From assembly GCF_001643775.1 (NCBI RefSeq), contig NZ_CP011402.1, forward strand, positions 248,001-312,000: a DNA stretch of 64,000 nucleotides, read 5' to 3'. Source of the DNA: Denitrobacterium detoxificans (GTDB lineage Bacteria; Actinomycetota; Coriobacteriia; Coriobacteriales; Eggerthellaceae). Below are positions 17,204 through 25,115 of this stretch, one piece after another (the stretch's first letter is position 1; each line of letters starts with the position of its first letter). The notes under the pieces are model-generated. The model saw nothing but the letters and a program-made list of their open reading frames with translations. It had not been told where the DNA came from and did no database searches. Both the position numbers and the translations under genes were made by a program.

Positions 17204-17520
17204 AGACGTGTCCGGTGTGCCAGGCAACGTGTTTTGACGATATGGATGTGTGCTATGGGTGCATGCACCGTTTCCCCACTGCTTCTTTGGGTAAGGAAAA
17301 CCCGTCGTCTAAGAAGGCGGCCGGCTCTGGATCCTCTGGCGCGCAGGGCGCGCCTGCCGTGCGGCCTGGGGCTTTTGCGGTGGGCGAGGACGGCATTGCG
17401 TCGTTGCGCATCCCTTTGGGTTCTTCGGAATACGAGCTGTCGGTTCAGGTGCGTCCCGTGTCTGCGCCTGCAGCGCATACGGCTGCATCGGAAAGCGCTC
17501 GGGTGGGTGCGCACGCATGA
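17200..17520 (+). CDS. Zinc-ribbon hypothetical protein
   Basis: A 106-residue protein with an N-terminal zinc ribbon: two CxxC pairs in CPVCQATCFDDMDVCYGC. After a low-complexity Ser/Gly/Ala linker (about 35-55), there is a beta segment (GIASLRIPLGSSEYELSVQV). It might be a small regulatory or FHA-like adaptor protein, but no family is secure. It is the last gene of the pilus operon, followed at once by a terminator. Confidence 0.6.
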   Translation: MKTCPVCQATCFDDMDVCYGCMHRFPTASLGKENPSSKKAAGSGSSGAQGAPAVRPGAFAVGEDGIASLRIPLGSSEYELSVQVRPVSAPAAHTAASESARVGAHA

Positions 17521-17521
17521 A

Positions 17522-17543
17522 AAACGCCCCGTACGGGGCGTTT
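17522..17543. terminator. Bidirectional terminator between Tad operon and ModE-like gene
   Basis: Nine-bp perfect stem AAACGCCCC / GGGGCGTTT with loop GTAC, usable from both strands because it carries A and T runs at its ends. Confidence 0.85.
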
Positions 17544-17544
17544 C

Positions 17545-17886
17545 CTACGAGATGACTTCCTTGTAAAGGCGTTCGCTTTCTGTTTGCAAGCGTTTGCTTA
17601 GGTTGTCGTAGGCGTCGAGTAGCGTAATGCACTCGTCGGTAAGGGTGCTTCCGTGTGCGCCATCGCGTACGAGCATTTGCATACCCAGGGATTCCTCGGT
17701 TTCCTTGATGATGCGCCATGCCTTACTGTACGCCATGCCCATGCTCTTGGCGGCAGCGTTCAGCGAGCCCGTGCTGCGAACGCCGCGGCACAACGCGGCA
17801 ATGCCGGGGCCGAAGAGCGCGTTCTCTTCGGAAAGCGGGTTCATGATGGATAGCTTTATAGTTGGTTTCAAGTCAAGCGGAGTCAT
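17545..17886 (-). CDS. ModE-like winged-helix regulator (DNA-binding domain only)
   Basis: A 113-residue protein with the LysR-type winged helix of ModE: GIAALCRGVRSTGSLNAAAK, then AYSKAWRIIKETEESLGMQM. It has no molybdate-binding (MOP) domains, so it is either a short regulator that senses something else or works with a partner. ModE-family proteins often control molybdate uptake or molybdoenzymes, and the window contains a molybdoenzyme (dmsABC). That link is speculative. The promoter has a TATAAT at 17922-17927 on the minus strand. Confidence 0.78.
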   Translation of the reverse strand: MTPLDLKPTIKLSIMNPLSEENALFGPGIAALCRGVRSTGSLNAAAKSMGMAYSKAWRIIKETEESLGMQMLVRDGAHGSTLTDECITLLDAYDNLSKRLQTESERLYKEVIS

Positions 17887-17960
17887 TGGTTCCCCTCGTA
17901 AGTACTAGCTGCTTGCGCACAATTATAAGGCTTTTCCCTTCGATTCTCGCGTGGATATAA

Positions 17961-17990
17961 TTCGGGGGACCGCCTCTGCGATCCCCCGAA
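17961..17990 (-). terminator. Probable thrC terminator
   Basis: Nine-bp arms TTCGGGGGA / TCCCCCGAA directly after the thrC stop, read on the minus strand. The T-tract is short, so termination may be partial. Confidence 0.6.
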
Positions 17991-17996
17991 CAAGTT

Positions 17997-19538
17997 CTAT
18001 TCGCTTAGGAATGCGCGGGTTGCATCTTGGATGTTGGGCTTGCCCGCGTCGATGACTTGCTTAAATCGAAGCGGCTTCGTATCGAGCTCGGCGAGGCCAG
18101 CGGGGATGTGGCTCTTGCCGGTTTGCTGCGCGATGAGGTTGTTAAGCTCGCAGCCGGTAAGCTCGGCAACGTCGGCCGGAAGGCCGGCATCGGGGGCTAG
18201 GTCGTGCAATGCGCGGTAGACGCTCACGCCGAACTTCGCCCAATGCGCGGTGCTTGCCACCAGTACGGGGTTTTCGCCGCGCAGGCGCTCGGCAACCTTG
18301 TAGGCAACGGCCGTATGCGGGTCGAGCAGATAATCGTGCTCGTCGAGCACTTCCTTGATGGTCTTCAGGCAGTCATCGCTGCTTACCGAATCGCTGGCGA
18401 AATCTCTGCGCAGCGCGGCGAAGGTTTCGGGGTCGACGCGGAACTTCTTCTGGGTGTTCAGGTCGTTCATCCAGCCTGCAATGGCCTCTGCGTTGCGGCC
18501 CGTAAGCTCGAACAGCTGGCGTTCCAGGTTCGAAGAGACCAGGATGTCCATGGAGGGGCTGGGCGTGAGCACGAACTCGCGGTCGGAGATGTCGTACGTG
18601 CCCGTGTTGATGAAGTCGGTGAGCACGCGGTTCTCGTTGCTGGCGCACAGCAGGCGCTCGATGGGGGCGCCCATCTGCTTGGCATACCATGCGGCCAGGA
18701 TGTTGCCGAAATTGCCGGTGGGAACGCACACGTCGATGGGCGCGCCCGCTTCCACCTTGCCCTGGGCTACCAGCTGTGCATAGCTGGAAACGTAGTAGAC
18801 CACCTGGGGCAGCAAGCGTCCCCAGTTGATGGAGTTGGCGCTGGAGAGGGCTACCTTGTGTTCGCTCATGAGCTCCTGCGCGAACTCGCTATCGGCAAAC
18901 GTGAGCTTCACGCCCGTCTGGCAGTCATCGAAGTTGCCGCGTACCGCCCAGACCTTCACGTTTTCGCCTGCCTGCGTGGCCATCTGCTTATGCTGAATGT
19001 CGCTGACGCCGCCGTGCGGGTACAGCACGCCGATCTTCACGCCGTCTTTGTCCTTGAAGCCCTCGAGGGCGGCCTTGCCCGTATCGCCCGAGGTGGCAAC
19101 CAAGATCAGGAAGGTGTGGTCGATAACGCCTTCGTCGCGGAGCTTCTGAGCGCTGGCGCTGAAGAACAGCGGCAGGCACTGCAGAGCCATATCTTTGAAT
19201 GCGCTGGTGGGACCATGCCACAGTTCCAGGATGTGGGTATTCTCGTCGAGCGAGGTGATGGGGCAGATGTCGGCAGAATCGAAGTTGCTGCCATACGCGG
19301 CATCCATAAGCTCGTCTACCTGGCTTTCGGGCAGGTCGATGCCGAAGGCCTTGTAGATGTGCGCCGCGCGTTGCGCGTAGGGCATAGTGGAGAGATTCAG
19401 GATCTCATCCAGCGAGAACTGGGGGATGCTCTGGGGAACGTAGAGTCCGCCGCCGTCGGCCAGGCCCTGCACTACGGCCTGGGTAAACGGAATGGGTTCT
19501 TCCGCGCGCCCGCGCGTATCTATATAAAGGTTAGCCAT
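17997..19538 (-). CDS. thrC: Threonine synthase
   Basis: A 513-residue PLP enzyme that makes threonine from phosphohomoserine. The PLP-binding lysine is in HGPTSAFKDMALQCLP near residue 115. The phosphate-binding loop is LVATSGDTGKAALEGF, with CVPTGNFGNILAAWYAK later. Length and N-terminal extension (MANLYIDTRG) fit the longer class of ThrC. I start at 19538, five bases after GGAGG; the longer frame upstream lacks a ribosome-binding site. No other threonine genes are adjacent. A TATACT at 19574-19579 on the minus strand is a likely -10 element. Confidence 0.95.
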   Translation of the reverse strand: MANLYIDTRGRAEEPIPFTQAVVQGLADGGGLYVPQSIPQFSLDEILNLSTMPYAQRAAHIYKAFGIDLPESQVDELMDAAYGSNFDSADICPITSLDENTHILELWHGPTSAFKDMALQCLPLFFSASAQKLRDEGVIDHTFLILVATSGDTGKAALEGFKDKDGVKIGVLYPHGGVSDIQHKQMATQAGENVKVWAVRGNFDDCQTGVKLTFADSEFAQELMSEHKVALSSANSINWGRLLPQVVYYVSSYAQLVAQGKVEAGAPIDVCVPTGNFGNILAAWYAKQMGAPIERLLCASNENRVLTDFINTGTYDISDREFVLTPSPSMDILVSSNLERQLFELTGRNAEAIAGWMNDLNTQKKFRVDPETFAALRRDFASDSVSSDDCLKTIKEVLDEHDYLLDPHTAVAYKVAERLRGENPVLVASTAHWAKFGVSVYRALHDLAPDAGLPADVAELTGCELNNLIAQQTGKSHIPAGLAELDTKPLRFKQVIDAGKPNIQDATRAFLSE

Positions 19539-19680
19539 CGTAGCCTCCACTCGATGTTTGGCTCTTTTGCGCAAGTATACTATCCCACGCTAAAGTGCTC
19601 TGCGCATTGCCGGGTCCTTCACGAAATAACGCAAGAGAAATAATCCTAGTAAAAAGTTCAAATTATTTTTCAAAAAGGGG

Positions 19681-19741
19681 TTGACTATTAGTTAGGTTCG
19701 CCTAATATATGACTCACGGAACGCAGTTAGACGAACCTAAC
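19681..19741 (+). promoter_or_regulatory. Iron-box promoter with two DtxR-type sites
   Basis: TTGACT at 19681, a 16-bp spacer and TAATAT at 19703 form a good sigma-70-type promoter. The palindrome TTAGGTTCGCCTAA (19692-19705) lies between and over these elements, and a second copy in inverted form, GTTAGACGAACCTAAC, lies at 19726-19741. Both match the DtxR/IdeR iron-box pattern. A metal-bound DtxR regulator would block transcription. Two short DtxR homologues are encoded 5-6 kb away. Confidence 0.8.
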
Positions 19742-19776
19742 GCAAACCGTTTGACAATGTTTAACCGAAAGGCCCC

Positions 19777-19866
19777 ATGCACCACCTCCTTCTCGTCTGC
19801 TTAAAACGCATGAGGGTCAGGGCGAATTCGACCGCTTCTCCCGGATTCGCCCTCTTTGCTAGTTAG
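19777..19866 (+). CDS. Possible 29-residue peptide in the iron-controlled transcript
   Basis: Begins MHHLLLVCLKRMRVRANS and ends at a TAG whose last base is the first base of the terminator stem. A GAAAGG sequence lies four bases upstream of the ATG. The peptide has two His, one Cys and a basic centre. There is no known family. Small peptides linked to FeoB exist in other bacteria, so an iron role is possible but untested. Confidence 0.35.
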   Translation: MHHLLLVCLKRMRVRANSTASPGFALFAS

Positions 19867-19893
19867 GGGCCGCGTCGTGCGGCCCCTTTTTTT
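19866..19893 (+). terminator. Strong terminator upstream of feoA
   Basis: Stem GGGGCCGC / GCGGCCCC, loop GTCGT, followed by seven T. Confidence 0.92.
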
Positions 19894-20028
19894 CGTGCGC
19901 GGGCTCACAGGTGGCTTCCGCATAGTTAGCCGGCAAGCCCGAACGGACAGCCAGCGGGGAAGAGGACGCATTTTTTCGCTCCGTCTGGCCGTGGTAAGCC
20001 ATGCCTAAAACCCGTTTGGACGAAAAAG

Positions 20029-20092
20029 TTAGGTGAATCTACTATAAAAATAATCCGTAAGGGTTGACTTACTTTTCTGGTTCCGCAATAGT
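20029..20092 (+). promoter_or_regulatory. Probable feoA promoter with a third iron-box-like site
   Basis: TTAGGTGAATCTAC at 20029 resembles the two iron boxes upstream. TTGACT at 20064 and AATAGT at 20087 are 17 bp apart and could form the promoter. A TATAAA at 20043 is an alternative -10. Bases 19894-20028 show nothing else that I can name. Confidence 0.55.
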
Positions 20093-20168
20093 GAATTTTG
20101 TTAGCAGTGCCTTACTGTGTGGCCTCGGAATGCCACCCAGCCAGTACGTGCCGGAAAGGAAGCTCAGC

Positions 20169-20378
20169 ATGGTCCTCACCACAGTTCAATCGGGCAAGGA
20201 TTACATCATTCACGCCGTTACGGGCGAAGGCGACACGCGTCTTCATCTGGGCAGCATGGGCTTTGTCCCCGGTACGAAGCTGTCGGTCGTTTCCCGCCTG
20301 GGCGGCAATCTCATTGTGAGCGTCAAGGGATCGCGCGTAGCCCTCGACGAAAAGCTCGCCAAGTGCGTTATGGTCTAA
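20169..20378 (+). CDS. feoA: FeoA-family protein 1
   Basis: A 69-residue SH3-like protein of the ferrous iron transport system: MVLTTVQSGKDY at the start, then LGSMGFVPGTKLSVVSRLGG and VSVKGSRVALDEKLA. FeoA binds FeoB in the cytoplasm and helps iron uptake. ATG 20169 follows GGAAAGGAAG. The upstream extension of the frame has no ribosome-binding site. It is the first of two feoA copies in front of feoB. Confidence 0.9.
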   Translation: MVLTTVQSGKDYIIHAVTGEGDTRLHLGSMGFVPGTKLSVVSRLGGNLIVSVKGSRVALDEKLAKCVMV

Positions 20379-20474
20379 CGCTACCAATTCTATTGGCGCA
20401 CTGCTCCTAACATGGGCCCCGACGGGGGCGTATGTCAGGGGTAATGCATTGTTGTCTTTTTGGAAGGAAGGTAT

Positions 20475-20696
20475 ATGGCAACCCTCGATTCTGCTAAGCC
20501 CGGCGATACCGTTACCGTGGCGAAGCTCCTTGGCCAGGGCGCCACGAAGCGTCGCATCATGGACATGGGCCTCACCAAGGGCACCTCGGTTTTCGTGCGT
20601 AAGGTCGCTCCTCTGGGCGATCCTGTCGAAGTAACCGTTCGCGGCTACGAGCTCTCCCTGCGCAAGGAAGAAGCCAGCCATGTGGAAATCGCCTAA
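20475..20696 (+). CDS. feoA: FeoA-family protein 2
   Basis: A 73-residue paralogue of the previous gene (MATLDSAKPGDTVTVAKLLG, then RRIMDMGLTKGTSVFVRKVA and VRGYELSLRKEEA). ATG 20475 has a GGAAGGAAGG ribosome-binding site. Double FeoA genes before feoB are common in anaerobes. The two copies share the fold but few residues, so they may have separate roles. Confidence 0.9.
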   Translation: MATLDSAKPGDTVTVAKLLGQGATKRRIMDMGLTKGTSVFVRKVAPLGDPVEVTVRGYELSLRKEEASHVEIA

Positions 20697-20753
20697 GGCG
20701 CTTTTTTCACGAAGTCGAGTTAACCCTAGTTAACAAGTAACACGGAGGTATCA

Positions 20754-23225
20754 ATGGAATTCAATGTGGCGTTGGTGGGTAACCCCAACTGCGGCAAGAC
20801 CACCTTGTTCAACGCCCTCACCGGTGCCAACCAGTATGTAGGCAACTGGCCCGGCGTTACGGTGGAGAAGAAGACGGGCAAGCTGAAGGGTCACGACGGC
20901 GTAACGGTCGTCGACCTTCCGGGCATTTACTCGCTCTCCCCCTACACGCTGGAAGAGGTCGTGGCTCGTGACTACCTGATCAACGAGCATCCCCAGGCCG
21001 TGCTGAACATCGTGGACGGATCGAACCTGGAACGTAACCTGTATCTCACCACGCAGGCCCTTGAACTGGGCATTCCCACGGTTATGGCCGTGAACATGAT
21101 GGACGTCGTGGAAAAGAGCGGCGACCAGATCGATCTGGATGCCCTTTCCAAGAGCATGGGCTGCCCCGTGGTGGCCATTTCCGCCCTGAAGAACACGGGC
21201 ATCGACGACGTCGTTGCCAAGCTCATGGAAGTGGCGCAGAGCTCTGCCGAGCCCCAGCGCATGCATCGCTTCGCTGCCGATGTGGAAGAATCCCTGGAGC
21301 AAATCGAAGCTGCCCTTCCCGCAGACGTGCCTGCTCACGCGAAGCGCTTCTTCGCGGTGAAGCTGTTCGAGCGCGACTCGAAGATTGCTTCGCATATGGG
21401 TGCTACGCCCAACGTTGAAGCCATCATCAAGGCTTCCGAGGAAGCTCACGACGACGATTCCGAAAGTATTATCGTCAACGAGCGCTACTCCTATATCACG
21501 AGCATCATCGATGGCTGCGTGAAGCATGCTCAGAACAAGAAGGAGCCCATCTCCGACCGCATCGACCGCGTGGTCACCAACCGTTGGCTGGCATTGCCGA
21601 TCTTCGTGGTCATCATGTTCCTGGTCTACTTCATCTCCATCACCGCCGTGGGTGGCCCCGCTACCGACTGGGCTAACGATGGCCTGTTCGGCGACGGCTG
21701 GTTCATCGGCGCTGGCCAGGAAGAATACAGCGAAGTTGCCGACGAGTACGAGTCGGCTCAGAGCTCCATCGAGGCGTACACCGCTGCCGCCGCCGAGGCG
21801 GGCATCGAAGCTCCCGAGGCTCCCGCAGACGACGCAACCGAAGAAGAGCTTGCTGCGTACGATTCCGACATGAAGATGTTCGTGAGCGCGGCCGACGAGG
21901 CTGGCGTTGTCGCTACGTACGATGCATACGACGACGAGACCGGCGAGAACGAGGTTGTCGAAGTTGACGCTGCCGCCTTCGAAGAGGCGCTTACCGTCGA
22001 AGAACCCGACCCCACGCAGTATGGCATCTGGGTTCCCGGCATTCCCACGCTCGTGAGCGACGCTCTCGATGCGGGCAATGTCGACCCGCAGGTTAAGAGC
22101 CTGGTGCTCGATGGCATCGTTGCCGGCGTTGGCGCTGTTCTGGGCTTCGTTCCCCAGCTGCTCGTTCTCTTCCTCTGCCTGGCCTTCCTGGAGGGCTGCG
22201 GCTACATGAGCCGTATCGCGTTCATCCTTGACCGCGTGTTCCGTCGCTTCGGCCTGTCGGGCAAGAGCTTCATCCCCATGCTCATTGGCACGGGCTGCGG
22301 CGTTCCGGGTGTCATGGCCTCTCGTACCATTGAAAACGAGAACGATCGTCGCATGACGGTTATGACCACCACGTTCATGCCCTGCTCGGCCAAGCTCCCG
22401 ATCATCGCGCTGCTTGCTGGTGCCGTGTTCGGTGGCGCCTGGTGGGTTGCCGCAAGCGCCTATTTCCTGGGCATTGCCGCCATCCTCATCTCGGGCATCA
22501 TCCTGAAGAAGACCAAGGCGTTTTCTGGCAAGGCTGCTCCGTTCGTCATGGAGCTGCCGGCCTACCACCTGCCCACCGTTGGTTCTATCCTGCGTAGCAT
22601 GTGGGAACGCGCCTGGTCGTTCATCAAGAAGGCCTTCACCATCATCCTGCTGGCCACCATCCTGGTTTGGTTCCTTTCCAACTACGGTGTGGTCGACGGC
22701 TCCTTTGGTCTCGTCGAGGACCAGGCCGATAGCCTCCTGGCTGCTCTGGGCAACGCCATCGCCTGGATCTTCATTCCCCTGGGTTGGGGCGATTGGCAGG
22801 CTGCCGCCGCAGCGGTCACGGGCCTCATCGCCAAGGAGAACGTCGTTGGCACCATGGGCGTGCTCTATGCGGGCGACGGCGGCTGGTACGCGAACTTCCA
22901 GGCCGCATGGCTGCCTGCCGCGGGTTACAGCTTCCTGGCGTTCAACCTGCTGTGCGCTCCCTGCTTCGCTGCCATGGGTGCTATCCGCAAGGAAATGAAC
23001 AGCGCCAAGTGGTTCTGGGCTGCCATTGGCTATGAGTGCGGCCTGGCGTATGTCGTTGCGCTCGTCATCTTCCAGCTGGCTGGGCTGGCAACGGGTGAGG
23101 CTACGTTCGGCGTGGGCACCGTCATCGCCATTGCGTTGGTTGCTGCGGGTGTCTATCTGCTGGTTCGCCCGAACAAGAACGTGAACGACACGATTCGCCT
23201 GTCGGTAAACGAGCGGGCTGCTTAA
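20754..23225 (+). CDS. feoB: Ferrous iron transporter FeoB
   Basis: An 823-residue GTP-dependent Fe(II) permease. The G domain has GNPNCGKTTLFNALTG at residues 8-23, then DLPGIYSL and the NMMD G4 motif. The helical GDI region follows to about residue 270. Membrane segments begin near residue 280, with two gate-type regions (FVPQLLVLFLCLAFLEGCGYMS, whose Cys is typical, and the later half). Between the first and second membrane helices, at about residues 321-421, lies an insertion of about 100 residues that is rich in Asp and Glu; most FeoB proteins have a short loop there. ATG 20754 has a CACGGAGG ribosome-binding site. It is followed by a Cys-rich FeoB-associated gene. Confidence 0.96.
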   Translation: MEFNVALVGNPNCGKTTLFNALTGANQYVGNWPGVTVEKKTGKLKGHDGVTVVDLPGIYSLSPYTLEEVVARDYLINEHPQAVLNIVDGSNLERNLYLTTQALELGIPTVMAVNMMDVVEKSGDQIDLDALSKSMGCPVVAISALKNTGIDDVVAKLMEVAQSSAEPQRMHRFAADVEESLEQIEAALPADVPAHAKRFFAVKLFERDSKIASHMGATPNVEAIIKASEEAHDDDSESIIVNERYSYITSIIDGCVKHAQNKKEPISDRIDRVVTNRWLALPIFVVIMFLVYFISITAVGGPATDWANDGLFGDGWFIGAGQEEYSEVADEYESAQSSIEAYTAAAAEAGIEAPEAPADDATEEELAAYDSDMKMFVSAADEAGVVATYDAYDDETGENEVVEVDAAAFEEALTVEEPDPTQYGIWVPGIPTLVSDALDAGNVDPQVKSLVLDGIVAGVGAVLGFVPQLLVLFLCLAFLEGCGYMSRIAFILDRVFRRFGLSGKSFIPMLIGTGCGVPGVMASRTIENENDRRMTVMTTTFMPCSAKLPIIALLAGAVFGGAWWVAASAYFLGIAAILISGIILKKTKAFSGKAAPFVMELPAYHLPTVGSILRSMWERAWSFIKKAFTIILLATILVWFLSNYGVVDGSFGLVEDQADSLLAALGNAIAWIFIPLGWGDWQAAAAAVTGLIAKENVVGTMGVLYAGDGGWYANFQAAWLPAAGYSFLAFNLLCAPCFAAMGAIRKEMNSAKWFWAAIGYECGLAYVVALVIFQLAGLATGEATFGVGTVIAIALVAAGVYLLVRPNKNVNDTIRLSVNERAA

Positions 23226-23270
23226 TAGGTTTGTTGGCCCCGTCGCTGTCGTGGCGGCGGGGCGTGTTTG

Positions 23271-23300
23271 GGGGAGCGCATTCGAACGAGCGCGCTCCCC
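23271..23300 (+). other. Hairpin between feoB and its Cys-rich partner
   Basis: Nine-bp arms GGGGAGCGC / GCGCTCCCC around a 12-nt loop containing TTCGAA, ending eight bases before the AAAGGAGG ribosome-binding site of the next gene. It could tune expression or stability of that part of the mRNA. A second GC-rich stem lies just upstream (about 23239-23263). Confidence 0.6.
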
Positions 23301-23322
23301 ATTGCGAAAGGAGGTGCGTTCG

Positions 23323-23529
23323 ATGAGCGTGGGAACCATCATCACCCTGGTCATTGTGGCCCTCATTGCCATTCCCGGCATTCGCGCCATCGTGAAGATG
23401 TTTAGCGGCAAGGGCAGCGCCTGCAGTGATTGCAAGGGATGCTCGAGCGGAAGTTGCCCGTCATGCGACACTGCCGAGCGCATGCTCGAAGATGTCGAGA
23501 AGGCCGAAAGGCACTCTTGCTGCCATTAG
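23323..23529 (+). CDS. FeoB-associated Cys-rich membrane protein
   Basis: A 68-residue protein with one N-terminal membrane helix (IITLVIVALIAIPGIRAIV) and a Cys-rich tail (ACSDCKGCSSGSCPSC, ending SCCH). This matches the small FeoB-associated Cys-rich family found next to feoB in many anaerobes. The Cys cluster may bind iron or protect it at the membrane. ATG 23323 has a strong GGAGGTG site. Confidence 0.85.
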   Translation: MSVGTIITLVIVALIAIPGIRAIVKMFSGKGSACSDCKGCSSGSCPSCDTAERMLEDVEKAERHSCCH

Positions 23530-23562
23530 CGTGTAAAGGGTTTTTCTAGGGGTGGATATCCA

Positions 23563-24540
23563 GTGGTTTCACGGGTAACTTCGATTGCGAAGAAGCCGGC
23601 AACGCCGGAAATACGGCATTCGGTTATAGGCCCAGGTGGCTCGGGCATTGGCGCATTGCGCGGATACGAGCTCTTTTCGGGCGTGCAGGTTGCCACGGTC
23701 GATGTCCACTCCTCTGCCTGCGATTTTCGCTCCTCGCGCAATCACGATGAAGGCGAGTTCATCATCTGCTACTGCCAGCGTGGTTCGCTGGAATACAAAT
23801 GCGACGATGGACTTACGCGCAATATCGCCTCGGGCGAAACGTTCATCATTCGCATCGGCGCCATCGGTCAGGCACATTGCCGTGTGCCCCACGGCACGTT
23901 CCATGGCATCGGCGTGCTCGTTTCGCCGGCGCTTCTTAGCTCGCCCGCTCGCAAGATCGCCGATCTGTCATTCGAGCTCGACCTCGAATTGTTCTTCGAA
24001 ATGCTTTCGGGCATGGGCGATTTCTTCGGCGTGCCGTGCGATCCCGCGCTTTCCCACATCTTCGCGGAGCTCTACGAAATGCTTCCGCCGAAGGACATGG
24101 GCCATATGCGCTTGAAGACCATCGAGCTGGCCCTGCTGGTGGTACGCATCCTGCAGGGCGATCGCCGCGTGCGCCTGAGTGGGGAAGAGTCCACCAATCG
24201 TCGCGCGTCCGTGGCGTATCAGGCGCAGGAAATCATGATGCGCGACATCACGCGCCAGGCCACCATCACCGAGCTTGCGCGCGAATGTCACACGTCGCCC
24301 ACCGTGTTGAAGGAATCGTTCAAGCAGGTATTTGGCGTGCCCGTGTACACGTGGTACCGCACGTTCCGCATTCATCGCGCATGCGAGCTGCTGAAGGATC
24401 GCCGCGACGATTCCATTGCCGCCATCGCCGCCGAGGTGGGCTATGCAAACCCCTCGAAGTTCGCCAAGGCCTTTTCTGACTGCATGGGCACGACGCCCTA
24501 CATTTGGCGCGAGAATTTGAATCGCACGAACGAAAAGTAA
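23563..24540 (+). CDS. AraC-family transcriptional regulator
   Basis: A 325-residue regulator with GTG start. Residues 60-130 form a cupin-like sensor domain (EGEFIICYCQRGSLEY, GETFIIRIG). The C-terminal 100 residues contain two helix-turn-helix units: ATITELARECHTSPTVLKES and SIAAIAAEVGYANPSKFAKA, with the AraC signature ending in the GTTPYIWR segment. It lies 33 bp after the iron-uptake operon on the same strand, but it has its own spacing and may not be part of it. Its ligand is unknown. Confidence 0.85.
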   Translation: MVSRVTSIAKKPATPEIRHSVIGPGGSGIGALRGYELFSGVQVATVDVHSSACDFRSSRNHDEGEFIICYCQRGSLEYKCDDGLTRNIASGETFIIRIGAIGQAHCRVPHGTFHGIGVLVSPALLSSPARKIADLSFELDLELFFEMLSGMGDFFGVPCDPALSHIFAELYEMLPPKDMGHMRLKTIELALLVVRILQGDRRVRLSGEESTNRRASVAYQAQEIMMRDITRQATITELARECHTSPTVLKESFKQVFGVPVYTWYRTFRIHRACELLKDRRDDSIAAIAAEVGYANPSKFAKAFSDCMGTTPYIWRENLNRTNEK

Positions 24541-24563
24541 CTGCGTTGCCGTATAGGAACGAA

Positions 24564-24595
24564 AAGGGCCAGAAGGCGTATGCCTCCTGGCCCTT
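24564..24595. terminator. Bidirectional terminator between AraC and DtxR genes
   Basis: Stem AAGGGCCAG-A-AGGC / GCCT-C-CTGGCCCTT with loop GTAT; A and T runs on both sides serve the two converging genes. Confidence 0.85.
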
Positions 24596-24616
24596 CTTGT
24601 AGGTGCGTCGCAGCCT

Positions 24617-25000
24617 TTATGCCTGCGGATGATTCTTGTCCATGTAACTCTTCAGGCAATTGAACGTTTCGTCGCTGATGTAGTGCTCGACGCGGCAGGC
24701 ATCGTCGACGGCGGTTTCCTCGCTGACGCCGATGGCGCGGAAGAAGCCCGAGAGCACAACGTGGCGCTCGTAGATCTTCACGGCCACTTCGCGGCCAGCA
24801 TCGGTAAGCGTGATGCCGCCTGCTTCGTTCAGCGTTACGTATCCGGCGTCGCGCAGCTTGCCCATCCATTCGCTGATGGTGGGCTTCGAATAGCCCATGC
24901 GCTGGGCGATGTCGACGGCGCGTACGCGGTCGAGCTCTTCTTCCAGGTTCAGGATGGTTTCAAGGTACATCTCGGCGGATTCGTGCAGAACCAGGGGCAT
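24617..25000 (-). CDS. Short DtxR-family metalloregulator 1
   Basis: A 127-residue regulator with the winged helix (VDIAQRMGYSKPTISEWMGK) and the DtxR dimer and metal domain, without the C-terminal SH3 domain, as in MntR. The metal-site segment DDACRVEHYISD has Cys, Glu and His in the DtxR-like (iron) arrangement. A His in ERHVVLSGF corresponds to the other ligand. It is convergent with the AraC gene and about 5 kb from the iron-box promoter that it might control. It could also respond to manganese. Confidence 0.85.
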   Translation of the reverse strand: MPLVLHESAEMYLETILNLEEELDRVRAVDIAQRMGYSKPTISEWMGKLRDAGYVTLNEAGGITLTDAGREVAVKIYERHVVLSGFFRAIGVSEETAVDDACRVEHYISDETFNCLKSYMDKNHPQA

Positions 25001-25115
25001 GGTTACCTCTTTCCAGTGAATAGAGAAGCACGGCCTTGGGGCTGGGCCCCTATGCCCGTGCGCATGATTTTAGAGTAGCTTACCACGTTTTTCGTAGGGG
25101 CTACCTCTTGGATGA

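Larger units (their letters stand above)
19714..19893 (+). ncRNA. Short transcript under iron control, candidate small RNA
   Basis: The iron-box promoter reads toward a rho-independent terminator at 19866-19893 with no long ORF between, giving a transcript of about 180 nt. It has a 9-bp hairpin (AGGGCGAAT 19819-19827 with ATTCGCCCT 19845-19853). It may be a regulatory RNA, an mRNA for a 29-residue peptide (19777-19866), or both. The start point is inferred from the -10 position. Confidence 0.55.

Noticed and set aside
20751-23483. 910-codon open frame antisense to feoB
   Set aside because: It is a shadow of the high-GC codon pattern of feoB; no family similarity and no ribosome-binding site.
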